Of a stretch of 64,000 nucleotides of DNA, positions 12,737 through 24,830 are shown piece after piece (the first letter of the stretch is position 1; each line of letters opens with the position of its first letter). The translations under genes were made by a program, and so were the position numbers. The DNA is taken from positions 34,745,044-34,809,043 of the forward strand of contig NC_134649.1 of NCBI RefSeq assembly GCF_030463565.1. The letters run 5' to 3'. The stretch comes from Pelecanus crispus. Lineage: Eukaryota; Chordata; Aves; Pelecaniformes; Pelecanidae. Under the pieces are notes generated by a model. It did not search any database. It worked only from the letters and a program-made list of their open reading frames with translations, and was not told where the DNA came from.

Positions 12737-13309
12737 TGTCCTGGTTTTGGCTGGGATAGAGTTCATTTTCTTCCTAGTAGCGGACAGAGTGCTGCCTTTT
12801 GGATTTAGTATGAGAATAATGCTGATAACACACTGATGTTTTAGTTGTTGCTGAGTAGTGCTTATGCTAGTCAAGGACTTTTCAGCTTCCCATGCTCTGC
12901 CAGGTGCACAAGAAGCTGGGAGGGGACACAGCCAGGACAGCTAACCCAAACTGGCCAAAGGGCTACTCCATACCATATGACATCACGCTCAGTATAGAAA
13001 CTGGGGGGAGTTGGCCAGGGGGCAGCAATTGCTGCTCCGGGAACTGGCTGGGCATCAGTTGGCGGGGGGTGAGCAATTGCATCACTTGTTTGGTTTTTTT
13101 TCTTTTCCCTGGGTTTTGTTTCTCTCTCTTGATGTTCTCCTTTTCATTACAAGTTTTATTATTATTTTATTTCAATTATTAAACTATTCTTATCTCAACC
13201 AATGAGTTCTCTTACTTTTGCCGTTCTGATTCTCTCCCCCAACCCACCCCGGGGGGAGGGTGAGTGAGTGGCTGTGTGGTGCTTGGTTGCTGACAGGGCC
13301 TAAACCACA
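12737..13309 (+). mobile_element. Solo LTR of an avian endogenous retrovirus
   Basis: About 573 bp beginning TGTCCTGG and ending CCACA, the TG...CA form of retroviral LTRs. The internal sequence (GGGATAGAGTTCATTTTC, then a promoter-like region with CAGTATAGAAACTGGGGGGA, then an ATTAAA polyadenylation-like signal at 13178-13183) is an LTR family I recognise as common in neoavian bird genomes, where it is classed with ERVL-like elements (class not certain). The flanks AGAGG and AGAAG could be a decayed 5-bp target duplication. No internal gag/pol/env flanks it, so it is a solo LTR left by recombination. Confidence 0.75.
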
Positions 13310-15397
13310 AGAAGAAGATATTATGCATTTTCTCTCATTTTTTGCATGTAGGTAAGGGGAGTCTCCGGGACAGTTTCCCGGTGGTACAGAACCCCCAGCC
13401 AAATGCAGAGTGCTACTAGAGCTTCAGTTCTCATCCTGCCCTGGCTTCCTTCCCCTTCCAGCATGCAATATAAGCACATGCCAGGTGTCCTGCTCTGATC
13501 CTTCTGTGATTTGACTTCTCCGGGGAGTAGCAGCAGGCGGCAGGAAGGGAGCAGAGCAGAGGCACTGTCCTGCTCAGGCAAGACTGGAGGTTCTTGCAGG
13601 TCACTGGCAGGTCTGTCCTTGCTGCTCAGCAACAGCATGTTTCATGTTGAGGGGGTATCCATTAGTCCTTCCCTTCGCATGTAAGAAAAATAGTGGCTTT
13701 ACTGAACATTTAATGGCAGGCTGAAATAACATGAAAATTTAGGCCCCGTAGGATGTTATCCCTGATGTGTTCCCTCTGCCGACAAGGCAGCCTGGGATAT
13801 AAAGAGTGTTGTGTATGCTGTATACTTGTGCCTCATGCAGAGTTTAAGTCTAAAGGCTTTTTTGCTGGTTCTTGAAACAAAACCAGAACTGGGGGAGAGG
13901 GGGTAGCACTTAACAGAAAAACAGATTTTGAAATACTAGTAAAATGGTGGGGAAATTTAATTATTTCGGGATAAAGTTGCATCAATATATTCTGTTCAGT
14001 TTACACTCTAACACTGAGAAGGAAAACTGGTTTTATTTCACTTTCTCACAGTATATTTCACTAGAACTCTTTCAAATATTTCTCAATTCAGAAAACAGGA
14101 AGAAAACAATCAGAATCTTAAACTGCACAAAAAGAGTTAATATTAAATGCCTTATTGTACAACTGAAATCTTTTATTCCCTTTCTATTCTATATTCTAAT
14201 GTTTGACAAAGCATTAGAATTTTTGTGTAGTAGAATTATTGCTGGATCCTACTAAACATCTCTGAATGTTGTCTGTTCTGCTCCATTTAAAAACTCAAAG
14301 TTATGGACAAATTTGGTCTTTGAGCATAAACTGAATTTCACTGGTCTTGCTTGCTGCCTCCTAGTCAAACTGTAGATTTTTCTGATAGGGCTTTTAATTC
14401 AACTAAGTCTCTCTGCATATACCACAAGGTAAAATTACTTTCATTGCATTTTCTTGCCATAGCAGCTACTGTGCACTTAAAGCCAGCAGAATGCCACATA
14501 CAAGCTTAAAGCAAAGGTGCTACGTTGGTGTGAAAGCAGCTAAATAATTGTGAATTGAAATTCAAAGCAGCTTTCAACTGAGATACAAGTTAAAAGATTG
14601 TGCAGAACAATATATTACTTGCAACAAAAAGAAAATTATAGTGAAATATAGGAAAGGTTTTCAGAACTGCATGAGGAGCTCCTTGTGCCCTGTTTGTGGG
14701 AGGAAGGTGGGTCACACTAGGATTAAGGGATGAGCTTGTAAAAGTCACTGCTGTCTGGAGCTGTCATGCCCAAGAGCCAGCCAGGGTCTCTAAGAGGTAC
14801 AGACTTCTGGATACACATTCCTGGGTAGGGATGCAAGATAAACTTTCAGTTCAGGTAATAAATCACCTTCACATGAAGAGACCAGGAAGATCCCGCATTT
14901 GGACAGGGAATACAGAACACAAAGATTTCCAGCCGCTGTGCTGTAGGATTTTAAAGACTGCTTGCTGCATCTGTGGAGGCAGGGGATAAGCTTCAAGACC
15001 CAAGCTGTTCTTGGAAGGCCTACGTTCCCCTGAACCTCGACGGTTTCTGTACCAGGGTTTCTCTTGGTGGGACTATAGAGCTGCTTTCTCCTCCAGCACC
15101 CCTGCAACAGAACTCCCTGCTCCTTGGGCCAGGGAAGCCTGACCAGTGCCATCTAGGAGGTGCCTGTGCCACAAGCAAACCTGTGCCAGTGTCATACACT
15201 TCAACTGCATTGAGCTTGGGCTCGTAGGCTTCATTTCTCCAACCATGGCTAAGAGCCTGTGTTTGACTAGAGGCCAGCAACTTTTTGCAGCTTCTGCTCC
15301 CCCTCTGCAAATCAGAGGCTTTGGAATTCCCTCTCCCTGAGAAAGAGCAGCTCCCTGTTCTGTGAAAATCCCTTGTCCAGAGCACTGGAGTTCTCAC

Positions 15398-15467
15398 CCT
15401 TATTAGGACTATAGTGGCAGCAACACTGACCAACACAGCACCCATGGGTCCATCTCCAAGCTGACAC
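15398..15467 (-). other. Candidate exon of an unrecognised minus-strand transcript
   Basis: On the minus strand a pyrimidine-rich acceptor ending CTCCACAG precedes a 70-nt segment followed by AAGG then GTGAGA, a good donor. One frame reads CQLGDGPMGAVLVSVAATIVLIR (membrane-like), another is also open, and the third has a stop. No homologue recognised. It could be a lncRNA exon or chance. Confidence 0.28.
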
Positions 15468-17012
15468 CTGTGGAGAGACACAAGTGAGTTAATTGCTACA
15501 GCAACAGGGAAGGAAGATGCCAAAGGACTGGCTTTTGAAGCGGCCGCTTCCTTTAGGACTTCAGACAGGCGACTTGCCCTTCAGGCTTCTTTATGTGTGG
15601 AACAGGTCAAAAACCAACTTCATTGGGGCCTGCACTTGGCCTAAATGCTGTGTAGACTGGGGAGAGAGGAAGAATGACGTCCTAAATGGAAGAAATAGAT
15701 CTCCTTTTGGTTTGGACTCTCCTGCTTTTACTTTTTTTTTTTTATACTGGCACATTGGGAGAGTTCCCATTTGCTTAATTAGGCCACATATGAGGAACCT
15801 GGGAAGACACTGAACATGTTTGGAGTGGCTTGACCTGCTAATCTTCATCCTTTATGAATCTGAGCAGCCTGGGTTCAGATGAAAGTTCTTGACTCTAAGA
15901 GAAGCTGGATATCCAAATCAGCTTGGAAAGGTAAGTTGTTAGGGATTTTTGTTTTGTTTTTTTAAAACAACACACACACCACCACCATACAAACACATTT
16001 TTACTGGGGTAAACAGATACTTCATGCTGCTCAGCTTATAGTTCTAAAGCAAAGACAACACTGACATACCATCATACTATGTTGGTAAGCATGTCTAGAA
16101 ACTGGGAATGGTATCTAGAAAAAACTTATAAAAGCAAATTATGATACAATTAACTAACAGAAAACATTTGAGCTGGGTAAGTTATGGAAGGACTTTTGCT
16201 AAATAATGTCATGCTGTGGTGTTAGAAGCAAGGTCTCTCAGTTTCCTGGCACAGAAACTACATTTACTCTTCAATCAAGTGTAGAGCTTGACTAAAAATA
16301 CAACCCATGTTATGTTCCTTAAGGAAAAAAAAAAAAAAATCTTTTCAGCTGCTGCTTCCTATTATGTCCTCTCAGTTTTTGTTGGTTTTTTTCTAATAGC
16401 TGTAAACACACTTGAGAGACTGCCTGACTTAAGTGGAATTGATTGCAGAAGGGATCTCTGCAATTGAAATATCTGCAAAAGATTCTGGGATGTTTCAGCT
16501 CTTCCTGGCTACCAGTTAAGAAACCTCTTTTCCCCTGTATGGACTCTTATCTTGGCAAAAAATAAATTGGGGAGGGAAGAAAACACCAAACTATGTTTAT
16601 GACCAAACTAATTCTTTCAGAATATGTTGCTTTAACTCATAAACAAAGTCTCCACATGTCATGTGAGAAGAGCTGCACTTCTCTACTACATTCTCATCCT
16701 TGAAGCTGACACCTAGTGGGGTCCTGGCCATAACATGAAAGTCAGGATGAAGACTTTGTTTCAAACCATGACACACACATGAGACAAAGATAAGAGAATG
16801 TGGCGAGTTAGCACTACAGACACCTTTAAGAAGTGTGGTTTACAGAGGGAGTTAGACTGAGGATCCTCAGAACTGGTAGTAGAGCTTGTTGGCTACCATC
16901 TTCATTAAAATCAAAGTTCTCAATCCATTAAAAGCTATCTATTTACCAAACTGGAAAAAAGTGGCTCCTGAAGCACTTTGATTAACATGATGCCCACTTG
17001 AACAGTGCTTAC

Positions 17013-17088
17013 CTGAGAGAACAGGACCGGGGGCCATAGACCCATCCAAATCCAAAGAGCTCTCTGCCTTGGGCAAGGAGATAGAGCT
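17013..17088 (-). other. Candidate exon of an unrecognised minus-strand transcript
   Basis: Minus strand: a GT-rich, pyrimidine-rich tract with acceptor TTTTCCTAG, a 76-nt body, and a textbook donor CTCTCAG then GTAAGC. All three frames are open, so coding status cannot be judged. Its splice phases join in an open frame to the candidate exon at 15398-15467 and to the exon ending at 18193. Confidence 0.32.
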
Positions 17089-18192
17089 CTAGGAAAAGCA
17101 GCACACACATACTGTGATCAAAACACATAACTGTTTTTACAAAACACAAAGGCTAAGCTTCCCAATGGACCATGAAAAAAGTAGTAGGCCACAAGGATCT
17201 CTATCAGACACTAAGAATAATAATAAAAAAAGATTATGAAAAGAACCTACAACCTAGGAATAACTGATTTGTGGTTAGAGCCCCACCAAGCTGGTATCCA
17301 AACCACAAAGGTAATTGCACTACTGACTTCAGACAGATGAACTTGTGTCTCAACGTTCCTGTGATGTCAGAGGTGGAGGTGCACCCATCACCCCACAGGA
17401 CAAACTATCATGCGCCTCATGACTGTGCACGCTGTCAACTGTCCATTGAGAATCAGTATCAAGCTGAATGCATTAAAACAATGTATCAGTTTGTATCAAA
17501 TGTTTGCTTGATCAAAAAAGTCAGCTTCCTGGAAACATTTCACAGAGCAAGCTAGTCCCAGAGACGTGCTTACTGACAGGGGTTAAGCAGCTCCTTCTAC
17601 AGACACCAGAGAGTAGTCCACAAAAAGGTCAATCTAAAGTTAGCTGGCAATGTAACCGCTGTCAAATGAGAATGGGGATGGGAAGAGGCACCTATTAACA
17701 TGATCACGTACCACAATTGGCACAGCACCCACTTTCCCTTAGGAGAACTTGGATTAAATAGGCTATCCCCAAATGACAGCTAAAGGCTACTGTGCCTCTT
17801 GCACAAGGAAACCTCAAGAGACATGCAGAGGCTGACTGTCATCAACCTGCTCTGTACACACAAATTCCCTTCTCAGCAAAGTGATGCCCAAGTCCCCCTA
17901 AGGCCAGCTGCACCTGTTGAACCTTCTCAGGTGGGCAACAAAGGAAACAAGGCAACAGATGAAGCAGTACCCTTCCTCCAGGACACAAAGGAGGCATTGT
18001 ATCAACCACAGGGGCTCTGCATCCAGAGATGAGGGCAAACCTTGCCATCAGGCATGCCAAAGACCTGCTCAGAAGATCCTGGCAGTGAGGCATGGCACAC
18101 AGTCCGACCCTTCTAGCTCTCTCCTGCGCTGCCTGCCACCTCCTCAGCTTCCTCCAACAGCCTGCTCCGTTTTTCTTAACAGCAGAGCTTAC

Positions 18193-18625
18193 CTGCTCGA
18201 CTGGAAGAAACAGGGAACCAGCTCCCAGCCCGAACAGGCTCACCTGAAAGGCCTACAGGCAAAGGGGGTGCCCTGATACAACAACTCCCTACCACAGCCA
18301 CCTTCCCCCCGGCCTAGCGAGGCCCGGGTGCCCTGGGGCCTGCTGGGGAGCCGTGCCCAGCAGCGAGGCTTCCAACACCGGTGGCTCCCCCGCAGGGCAC
18401 ACGCTGCTGGGGCCGTAGCGAGCCCCACGGCTCACCCGGCTCGAAGGTAAGCCGGGGAAGCGCGCGCGCACACCTCCTTCCCTCCCTCCGCCGGGGAAGG
18501 CCTCAGGACGTGCGCTGAGGCCGCCCCGCGCCGCAGAGGGCGGCCGGCGAGGCGCAGGCCCTCACCGGCGGCGGGGCGGGGCGCGGCCCCCCCCCCGCTC
18601 AGCGCGCAGGCGCAGCCTCCCAACC
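18193..18625 (-). ncRNA. Candidate first exon of a transcript divergent from RHOA
   Basis: Inferred noncoding first exon starting about 25-30 bp downstream (leftward) of a minus-strand TATA box and ending at one of two strong donors: CTTTCAG then GTGAGC at 18244/18243, or GAGCAG then GTAAGC at 18193/18192. No ATG opens a long frame here. In mammals the gene head-to-head with RHOA is TCTA, but I do not see TCTA-like protein sequence. Transcription is predicted, not shown. Confidence 0.3.
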
Positions 18626-18649
18626 CGCGCGGCGTAAATAGCACCGCGG

Positions 18650-18702
18650 CTTTTATAGCGCCCCTTCCCGGCAGCCCCCGCGCTCGGCCGTGCCGATTGG
18701 CG
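18650..18702 (-). promoter_or_regulatory. Leftward CCAAT + TATA core promoter
   Basis: Read on the minus strand, CCGCCAATCGG (NF-Y box, 18692-18702) is followed about 35 bp later by TATAAAAG (18650-18657). Order, spacing and direction fit a classical core promoter firing left, away from RHOA, with a start near 18620-18630. This is unusual inside a CpG island. Confidence 0.5.
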
Positions 18703-19460
18703 GGCAGGCAGGCGGGGGCGCGCGCGCGGGCGCGCGAGCTGGAGGCGGGCGGGGCCGGGCGGGGCCGGGCGAGAGGGAGCGCAGCGCCGCGCCGCGTCGC
18801 GCCGGGCCGGTGAGCGCGCACGCCCCCGCCCCGCCCGTTTCCGTTCGCCGCTGCTCGAGCTCGGGCCTGTGGAGCAGGAAGCGGTGGGAGCGAGACCCAG
18901 CGCAGGCCGCAGGTACCGGGGGGGGGCTCTTCGCCGCCCGGGGAAGGGGGGACACGGTGGCTCGCCGGCTTTCCCCCCCCCCCCCCTCCCTTCGCGGCGC
19001 CGCCGTCGCTGCCGCTGCCGCCGGGTGGGGCCCGCCCGCCCCCGCCGGGAGCCCGCGCCGCGGCCTGCGGGCGGGGGCGGACGGGCCCGGCCGAGCCTCT
19101 CGCCGCCGCGTCCGGGCGGCATCGCGCGCACAAAAGGGGAGGGCGTGTGCGGCGGCCCGGCCGCCCCTCCGAGAGCCCCCAAGTTTCCGGGGCCGGTAAC
19201 GGGGCCTTTTCCGGGCGGCGGGAGCGGGGGAGGGGCAGGCGGGCTGGGGCGCGGCCCCGGGGGCTCCCCCGCTGGAGCCGCCCGCGCCTCCCCCGGCCCT
19301 CGGCGGCGGGGACCCCGCTCCCGCCAGCTCCGCCGCGGGCGGCGCGGAGGCGGCGCTCGCACCCCCCCCCCCCTCCCCCCCCCCTCCCCCCGCTGTGGGG
19401 TGTGACACGAGTGGGCACCGGGCGGTGGGGGTGACCCGGCTGACTGGCAGCTTGTTGTGG

Positions 19461-19468
19461 TGACGTCA
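19461..19468. promoter_or_regulatory. RHOA: Consensus CRE palindrome
   Basis: A perfect TGACGTCA in the RHOA CpG island, the full CREB/ATF site, downstream of the most likely RHOA exon 1 or just upstream of an alternative first exon with a donor near 19522. Confidence 0.5.
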
Positions 19469-20034
19469 CCCGGGCGCGCGGGAGGCGCCGCCACGCCGGA
19501 GCGCGGAGTCGGGCGGCGGGGGTGAGCCGGTCCCGGGGCCGGGCCGCGCCTGCGGGCGTGGGTCGCCCCCGAGCCGCCCGTGCGTCGCGCCGGCTGCGGG
19601 GGGCCGGGCCGGGGGCCTCAGCTCCTACGGGAACACTCCCCGGGGTTTGTTGGTGTCTAAACTTTTAGCTAGGGAAGAAAACGCCTTTCGGAGCGTTAAC
19701 TGCAAACTTTTAATTTTGTGTTGTTTTTTTTTTTTTTAATTTTTTTTTTTTTTTTTTTTATTGCCGTAGCCAAAGCCGGTGCAGCCTCAGCAGGCGGAGG
19801 GCGCGCGGACAAGTGCGTAGCAAAGAGCTCGGTTTTGGTTTAAAACGCGCTGTTAGCGCGCTCGGCTTCGTGTGGCCCAGCAGCCTTACCTAAGACTGAA
19901 AATTACCCAGCTTAAAATTATATGCTACCTAAACCTTCTTTGGCAGGAGACCCATTTTTTTCAGGGGTGAGAGGTGCCTCGACACTACTTTAGTTGTGTT
20001 TGGGTCTAAAAAAAAAAAAAGAAAAAAAACAACC

Positions 20035-20135
20035 CCAAAAACTTATTATAGAGGTTTGTGGAGTTAAAGTTACTACAGAAAAAAACAAACCCAAAAACTT
20101 ATTATAGAGGTTTACGGAGTTAAAGTTACTACAGA
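20035..20135. repeat. Tandem duplication, 56-bp period, two copies
   Basis: The stretch from CCAAAAACTTATTATAGAGG to TTACTACAGA occurs at 20035-20079 and again at 20091-20135. The copies differ at two adjacent bases (GTTTGTGG versus GTTTACGG). Recent slippage-type duplication. Confidence 0.9.
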
Positions 20136-21806
20136 GACTCAGGGCAAAGTATTGTCCCCAGTCAAATGATGCCTCAACTACTTTGATATCCCTTTAAGTC
20201 CATCAAGTGTGTCTCTCTGAGGTGTCTGGAATAGGAGTTTGTTTGTTTTTAGTTGCTGCCTCATATCCAGCTTTTGTTTGGTATAGCTCACCTGTTTGTT
20301 GCAGAGAACCCTGCATGAGCAGTGGTTCCCACCTGCTCTTTCTATATCTGGTGCAGAATTCAGAGAAAACTAAATCTTAGACCTACCTAGGGAATGTTAT
20401 GTTTGGTGGTCCCCACTCCCCCCCCCCCCGAGCTTAGACTAGGTAACAGTTCTGCTGTGTGTGTGACTTTAAAACAGTACAGTTCTTCTAAAAGCAAAGT
20501 TTTATAACACTCTTTATCTCAGAAATCCTGAAAATTAGTTTTACTTGTCCTAAATGTTTGTGACTCAAAGTATTAGATTCTCCAATGGCTTTATTTGGGG
20601 ATTTTTTTCCTTTTTTTTTTTTTTTTCCAGTAGGGAAATATGAAGTCGTCCCTGCTCCCCCCCACCCCCAAAAAAAAAAAAGATTGTGAAAATATTTACT
20701 TTCTGTTGAAGGCTCTTCTAATGCATCTGTGTGCCCTCCTTCTGGTCTTACCCAGGTCTCCAGCCACACAGCACTAGCATTTCTGTTTCAAATATGCAGA
20801 CTAATTCTTGCTCTGATTTGGACCAAGGCTGCATGTTTAAAAAAAGAAAAATTGCCATTAGCCTTATTTCATTTTAATTAGTTCACTGGAATGCTTGACA
20901 GCATATTCAGCATAAATGCTTGACATAAATTAATTTTAATGGGCGATTTGTATCATTTGACACTAGAATATGTGGGTTTTTTCTTTTAAATAATTTCTCA
21001 AGACATAAATGCACCTTCACACAAGGGGCAAAAGAAATTCAGTCAGAGAGCTAAGCCAAGCAACTCTTATGTTATCCCTCCTAGTTCACCAAACTCACAC
21101 TCTGGCCGAGTGCCACAGCAATTGAGCGCCAGAGGCGGGGAGTTCTCTGCGCCAGGAATTGACAGTAAAAACATCCTAAATGATCTTAACTGCCACCAGG
21201 ATGTAGGACTCGTGATGGCTCTTCAGATAAGCAGATTCCAAATAAAAACAATTTGATGGTTGGAGGGGCTTAGAAATATCATCTTCCCTCAGTTTTTTAA
21301 TGGTAACTCTTGTTTTTCCTTCTTTTTACACTTCATCGTTTTCTCTCAATGTATTTACATTGCCCCAAACCCTGTTGGCTCATCTTTACACCATTTCTGT
21401 GGTCCACTCAGCCCTCGAAATTTCTGACCTTGACTACTACCTTCTCACTAGCCTATCGTATCTTCTCATTCAGTCTCTCAGTAACATTCCTGGCTGCTGT
21501 GATATTATAGGTTCTTTCCAAGTCTTCACTCGGGCACTATCTTTTACTTTTGATACTAAACTCTAATCTGGCTCATGTGTTATTCCACATCATTTAAACT
21601 CTCACATGTCGCTCTGTTGTCTTACGACTTGTCTTGAAATGCAGTTTAGCTGATGTGGAGGAAAAGTTTAATCAGTGAGTTTGAGGAAGTTAGCGTGCCG
21701 GTAAAGGCTAGCCAGCATGCCCTTTAAATATTAAATTGATCTGTGATGAGTCTGTCCTAGTAAACAAGTAATAAGGGTGAAACCCCATAATACAGAACAG
21801 TGCTGG

Positions 21807-21849
21807 GCAAAATAAATGCACCTGATGGCAAAATAAATGTACCTGATGG
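21807..21849. repeat. Tandem duplication, 21-bp period, two copies
   Basis: GCAAAATAAATG-(C/T)-ACCTGATG occurs twice head to tail, with one base difference between copies. Confidence 0.85.
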
Positions 21850-23219
21850 CAGCCTACCTTCATTCCCAGGGATACAGCTATGCAAATGCACGTGAATGCA
21901 CATGAAATGCACTGAAAGCACGATGAAAATCCCCTGCTCCTTGCGTATTGGTGTGATTCCTCTCCTGCGACACTGGACACTGTATAAATAGCTAGGTAGC
22001 GAAGTAGAAAGAAGTAGTTGCATACTACTTTTGGGATCATCTCAAAAATAAGCACAAATATCCCAAAAGACTGTCTCCAGTACACTGGTTAAGTTGTCAT
22101 TGCTTTAAGCCATTTTACACCACTGTTAGGTGTCCAGATGCCTTCTGGCCTTGATGTGATCTCTGTTCTCATCTCATTCTGAACTGTGAATGAACTGTGA
22201 ACAAAATCTACCGGAAACCATAATTGCAGTTGATAGAACAACTCTGATTTGTCCGCCCTCTCTTCTGTCCTTTTCCTATCACCATGTTTTCACTTCAGAA
22301 GGGCATTTGAGGCAGTAAAAGAACTAAGATACCCATAGACCACCTTTTAATTAAGATATTTTGCCATCCACTGTGGCATACATGCAACTAACAGCCAGTC
22401 TTTCCTAAGTGATCATCTAATTAAAACGAATCAGAACAAGGTTCACTGTCTTTTCTCTGTCCGGCCTTCATGACCAAGGTCCCCAGTAGAAGGAACAGAT
22501 GGAGAGTCACTAGTATACTGAGTAAAATTGGGTGGTACACCCACAATGAATATCAGGTCTGTCTTTCCTCAAGCTCTGACAGTTGCGGGCTTTTGTTTCC
22601 CTTTTTTTATTGTTGTTTCTAATCAGAAACGGGGCTGAATTCAATCTCTTTGCTCAGTTAATTAGTAGTGCTTTGCAACAATAAATAGTTCTGTCTCACC
22701 TGACCATGTACTGACTGATTGAACTGTCACATTTGGAGCAGATCTCTAGTGTGGATGTGTACAAAGTGATTCCGCTTCCCATCTCCACAGTTCTAAGGAC
22801 GGTTGTATTTGTATGTGTCAGTGGTTTGAAAGAACTAGCAGCTCTCCAAGTACCAGTTATCTGTGTTTGCATTCTTTGCTAACGTTTCATTTTTCTTCTA
22901 TTTTACACCTGGAGGCTCTTTGTTCTTCATCTTCTATCTGCTGTGTTGAAATTGCTTGAGATGAGAAGGCTGTCCTATGGTAGGATCTTGACTTGGTACT
23001 GACAAAGTGAACTAGCTCATTTTTTGAACCACAGTCCAAAAGCTGTTTGGAAAGGCTGGGTTCCATGTAAACCACAGCAGAACTAGGCTTCTGCGCTTGA
23101 AATTGAAAATGTTGTTGGGAAGATTTTAAATTATACTGTGGAATGTTGACAGATGAGAATGAGCATGCAGTTTGGGATAAAGAAAGTATTAGAAATAAGA
23201 ATACAGCCTTCAGAAAGTT

Positions 23220-24830
23220 CAAGTCATGAAGTTGACCAGAAAAGTAAATAAGAACGTGAACTCCGGCAAGTCAAATGAAAAATATAGGGACCAGCCAGAA
23301 AGACTCAGAGCAACATCATATTAATAGCAAAAAAAAATTATTTTCCAAGTACATCAGAAGCAAGAAAGTTGGTGGAGTCTGGAGGGCCAATAGATAATGA
23401 AGAAGTGAAAGAAATATTTGATGATGAAGCCATCAGTAGAAAGTTAAATGACTTATGCGCATTCCTGTTTACTGTGGAGGAGTCCAAAGAGGTTCATATG
23501 CCAGAAATTCTCTTTATGGGGAACAGGACTTATTGGAAGATCTATCTCTGCTTGAAGTGTCAGCAAATACGTGTTTAGAGCAAAATGATAAATATAGTTA
23601 CAAAATGCCAAGACCAGATGGTGCTTGCCCAAGGGTTCCGAAGGAAACTCAGGGATGAAATGACAGAATTATTAATTATGCTGTGTAACTTCTCACTTAA
23701 TACCTTGAACCCAGAGAAGTAGAAGATGGCTTACAAGGTAGCAGTTCTTAAAGATAGTTCAGCAGGATATCACAGAATTCAATGCCTTTAAAAAACATAT
23801 TCTTAAAAAAAAAAGTAAACAGATGGACTAACGACTTATGGTGGGAGAAGGTCAACACGGCTTTTGCAAAGCAAATGGTGCTGCTTAAATTTGCTGGAGT
23901 TTTGGAATGACTTGACAAGCACAGAGAAGGGAAGTTTGGGACAAGAGAAGAATAGGGATCGGTGTTGCACTTACACTGTTCAGCATACTCGTAAATGATC
24001 TGGTGAGAAAGGTTGAGTAGTAAGGGAAGAAAGGACAAGAGCTGACTAGGAAGAATTGTGGCTCAGCCTGCTGACACTGAATTACAGGCAGTAAAATGTC
24101 AAATTAAATTTGTTGCAGATAAATACAAAGTGTGTGTGTGGGGCAGGGAATCTTAGTCTGTTCATGCACCGATGGGGTGAAAGTTAATTATTGCCACTTA
24201 GGAAGAAGAGCTTGTCATAATTCTGTGAAAATGCGAGTTTAATGTTCAACAGTGATCATATGAGCATGTGTGAGGGGCTTTGGGGAAAGGAATAAAGAAG
24301 AAAACAGAGGATAGCATCATGGCTCTCAGGTCTTAGCACACTGACTACCGTGGTTTTGTGTGAAGGAAGATGGGCTTTGAGATACAGTGCAACTGGAAAA
24401 GTAAAGAAGAGGCTGAGAAGAATGATCAGGGATAAGGAATGGATTCCATGCAAGGGACGCTTAAAAAGATTTGAACCCTTCACCTTTGCAAAGACATGAC
24501 TGGGCACAGTCTGGTCTAGATCAAAACCAATGGTGCCTCTCCCGCGGTCTGTACTGAGACCGCAGAATGCAGCACCACAAAGTGCTTTGAATGACAATGA
24601 TTTACATGGCTTCAGAATCAAACAGACGAAATCACAAAAGAAAATGCTATCAAATGGGCTGTTGAGCGCAAAGTTTGAAAAAAACTAAGAATACCCCCAA
24701 GCTGGAAACTAAGAAAATACACTTGCAGAGGTATCAACGCATTTTCTCCTTCTTTTACTCTGTCTTGGTCATCTGGGATACCTGTGTGTGTCAGGCAGGG
24801 TGCTGGACTTGATGGGTGTTTGATCTGAAC
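23220..24830 (+). mobile_element. Ancient CR1-type LINE fossil (reverse transcriptase part)
   Basis: Highly decayed non-LTR retrotransposon in sense orientation. Translated fragments keep CR1 reverse transcriptase hallmarks: PDGACPRVPKE (compare the family PDG-HPRVLKEL block) near 23610-23645 and LFSILVNDL (compare LFNIFINDL) near 23970-24005. The later part follows the CR1-clade ORF2 end, with landmarks at 24120-24240 and at 24385-24425. Frame is broken repeatedly, so it is not functional. The level of decay suggests insertion long before the younger CR1 copies here. Confidence 0.72.

Larger units (their letters stand above)
13310..18290. other. Gene-poor interval left of the RHOA promoter
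   Basis: No protein gene recognised. It contains two short minus-strand segments with good acceptor and donor sites (15398-15467 and 17013-17088), listed separately as candidate exons, and an A-run at about 16324-16339. The rest is AT-rich and without recognisable repeats. Confidence 0.4.
18290..19640. promoter_or_regulatory. RHOA: CpG island, RHOA promoter and first exon region
   Basis: Dense CpG, many GC boxes (for example GGGCGGGGCCGGGCGGGGCC near 18748), and poly-C tracts at about 18973-18988 and 19360-19390. It is the only CpG island upstream of the plus-strand RHOA coding exons, whose first exon is noncoding in vertebrates. A plausible exon 1 ends at 18912 (GCCGCAG then GTACCG); another possible donor is near 19522 (GTGAGC). 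I cannot choose between them from sequence alone. Confidence 0.75.
19641..23219 (+). other. RHOA: RHOA intron 1, 5' part
   Basis: AT-rich intron following the CpG island. It includes T/A runs near 19726-19760 and 20612-20630, a 56-bp tandem duplication and a 21-bp tandem duplication (separate entries). No exon recognised. Confidence 0.6.

Noticed and set aside
17013-18244. Identification of the leftward candidate transcript as TCTA
   Set aside because: Position fits mammalian TCTA, but none of its recognisable protein words were found in any frame.
18432-19494. Long minus-strand open frames over the RHOA CpG island
   Set aside because: Same GC effect; low-complexity composition and overlap with the leftward promoter elements.
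23369-23658. Short open frames of 67-69 residues that look protein-like
   Set aside because: They are remnants of a CR1-type reverse transcriptase (PDG-PRV block), not a host gene.
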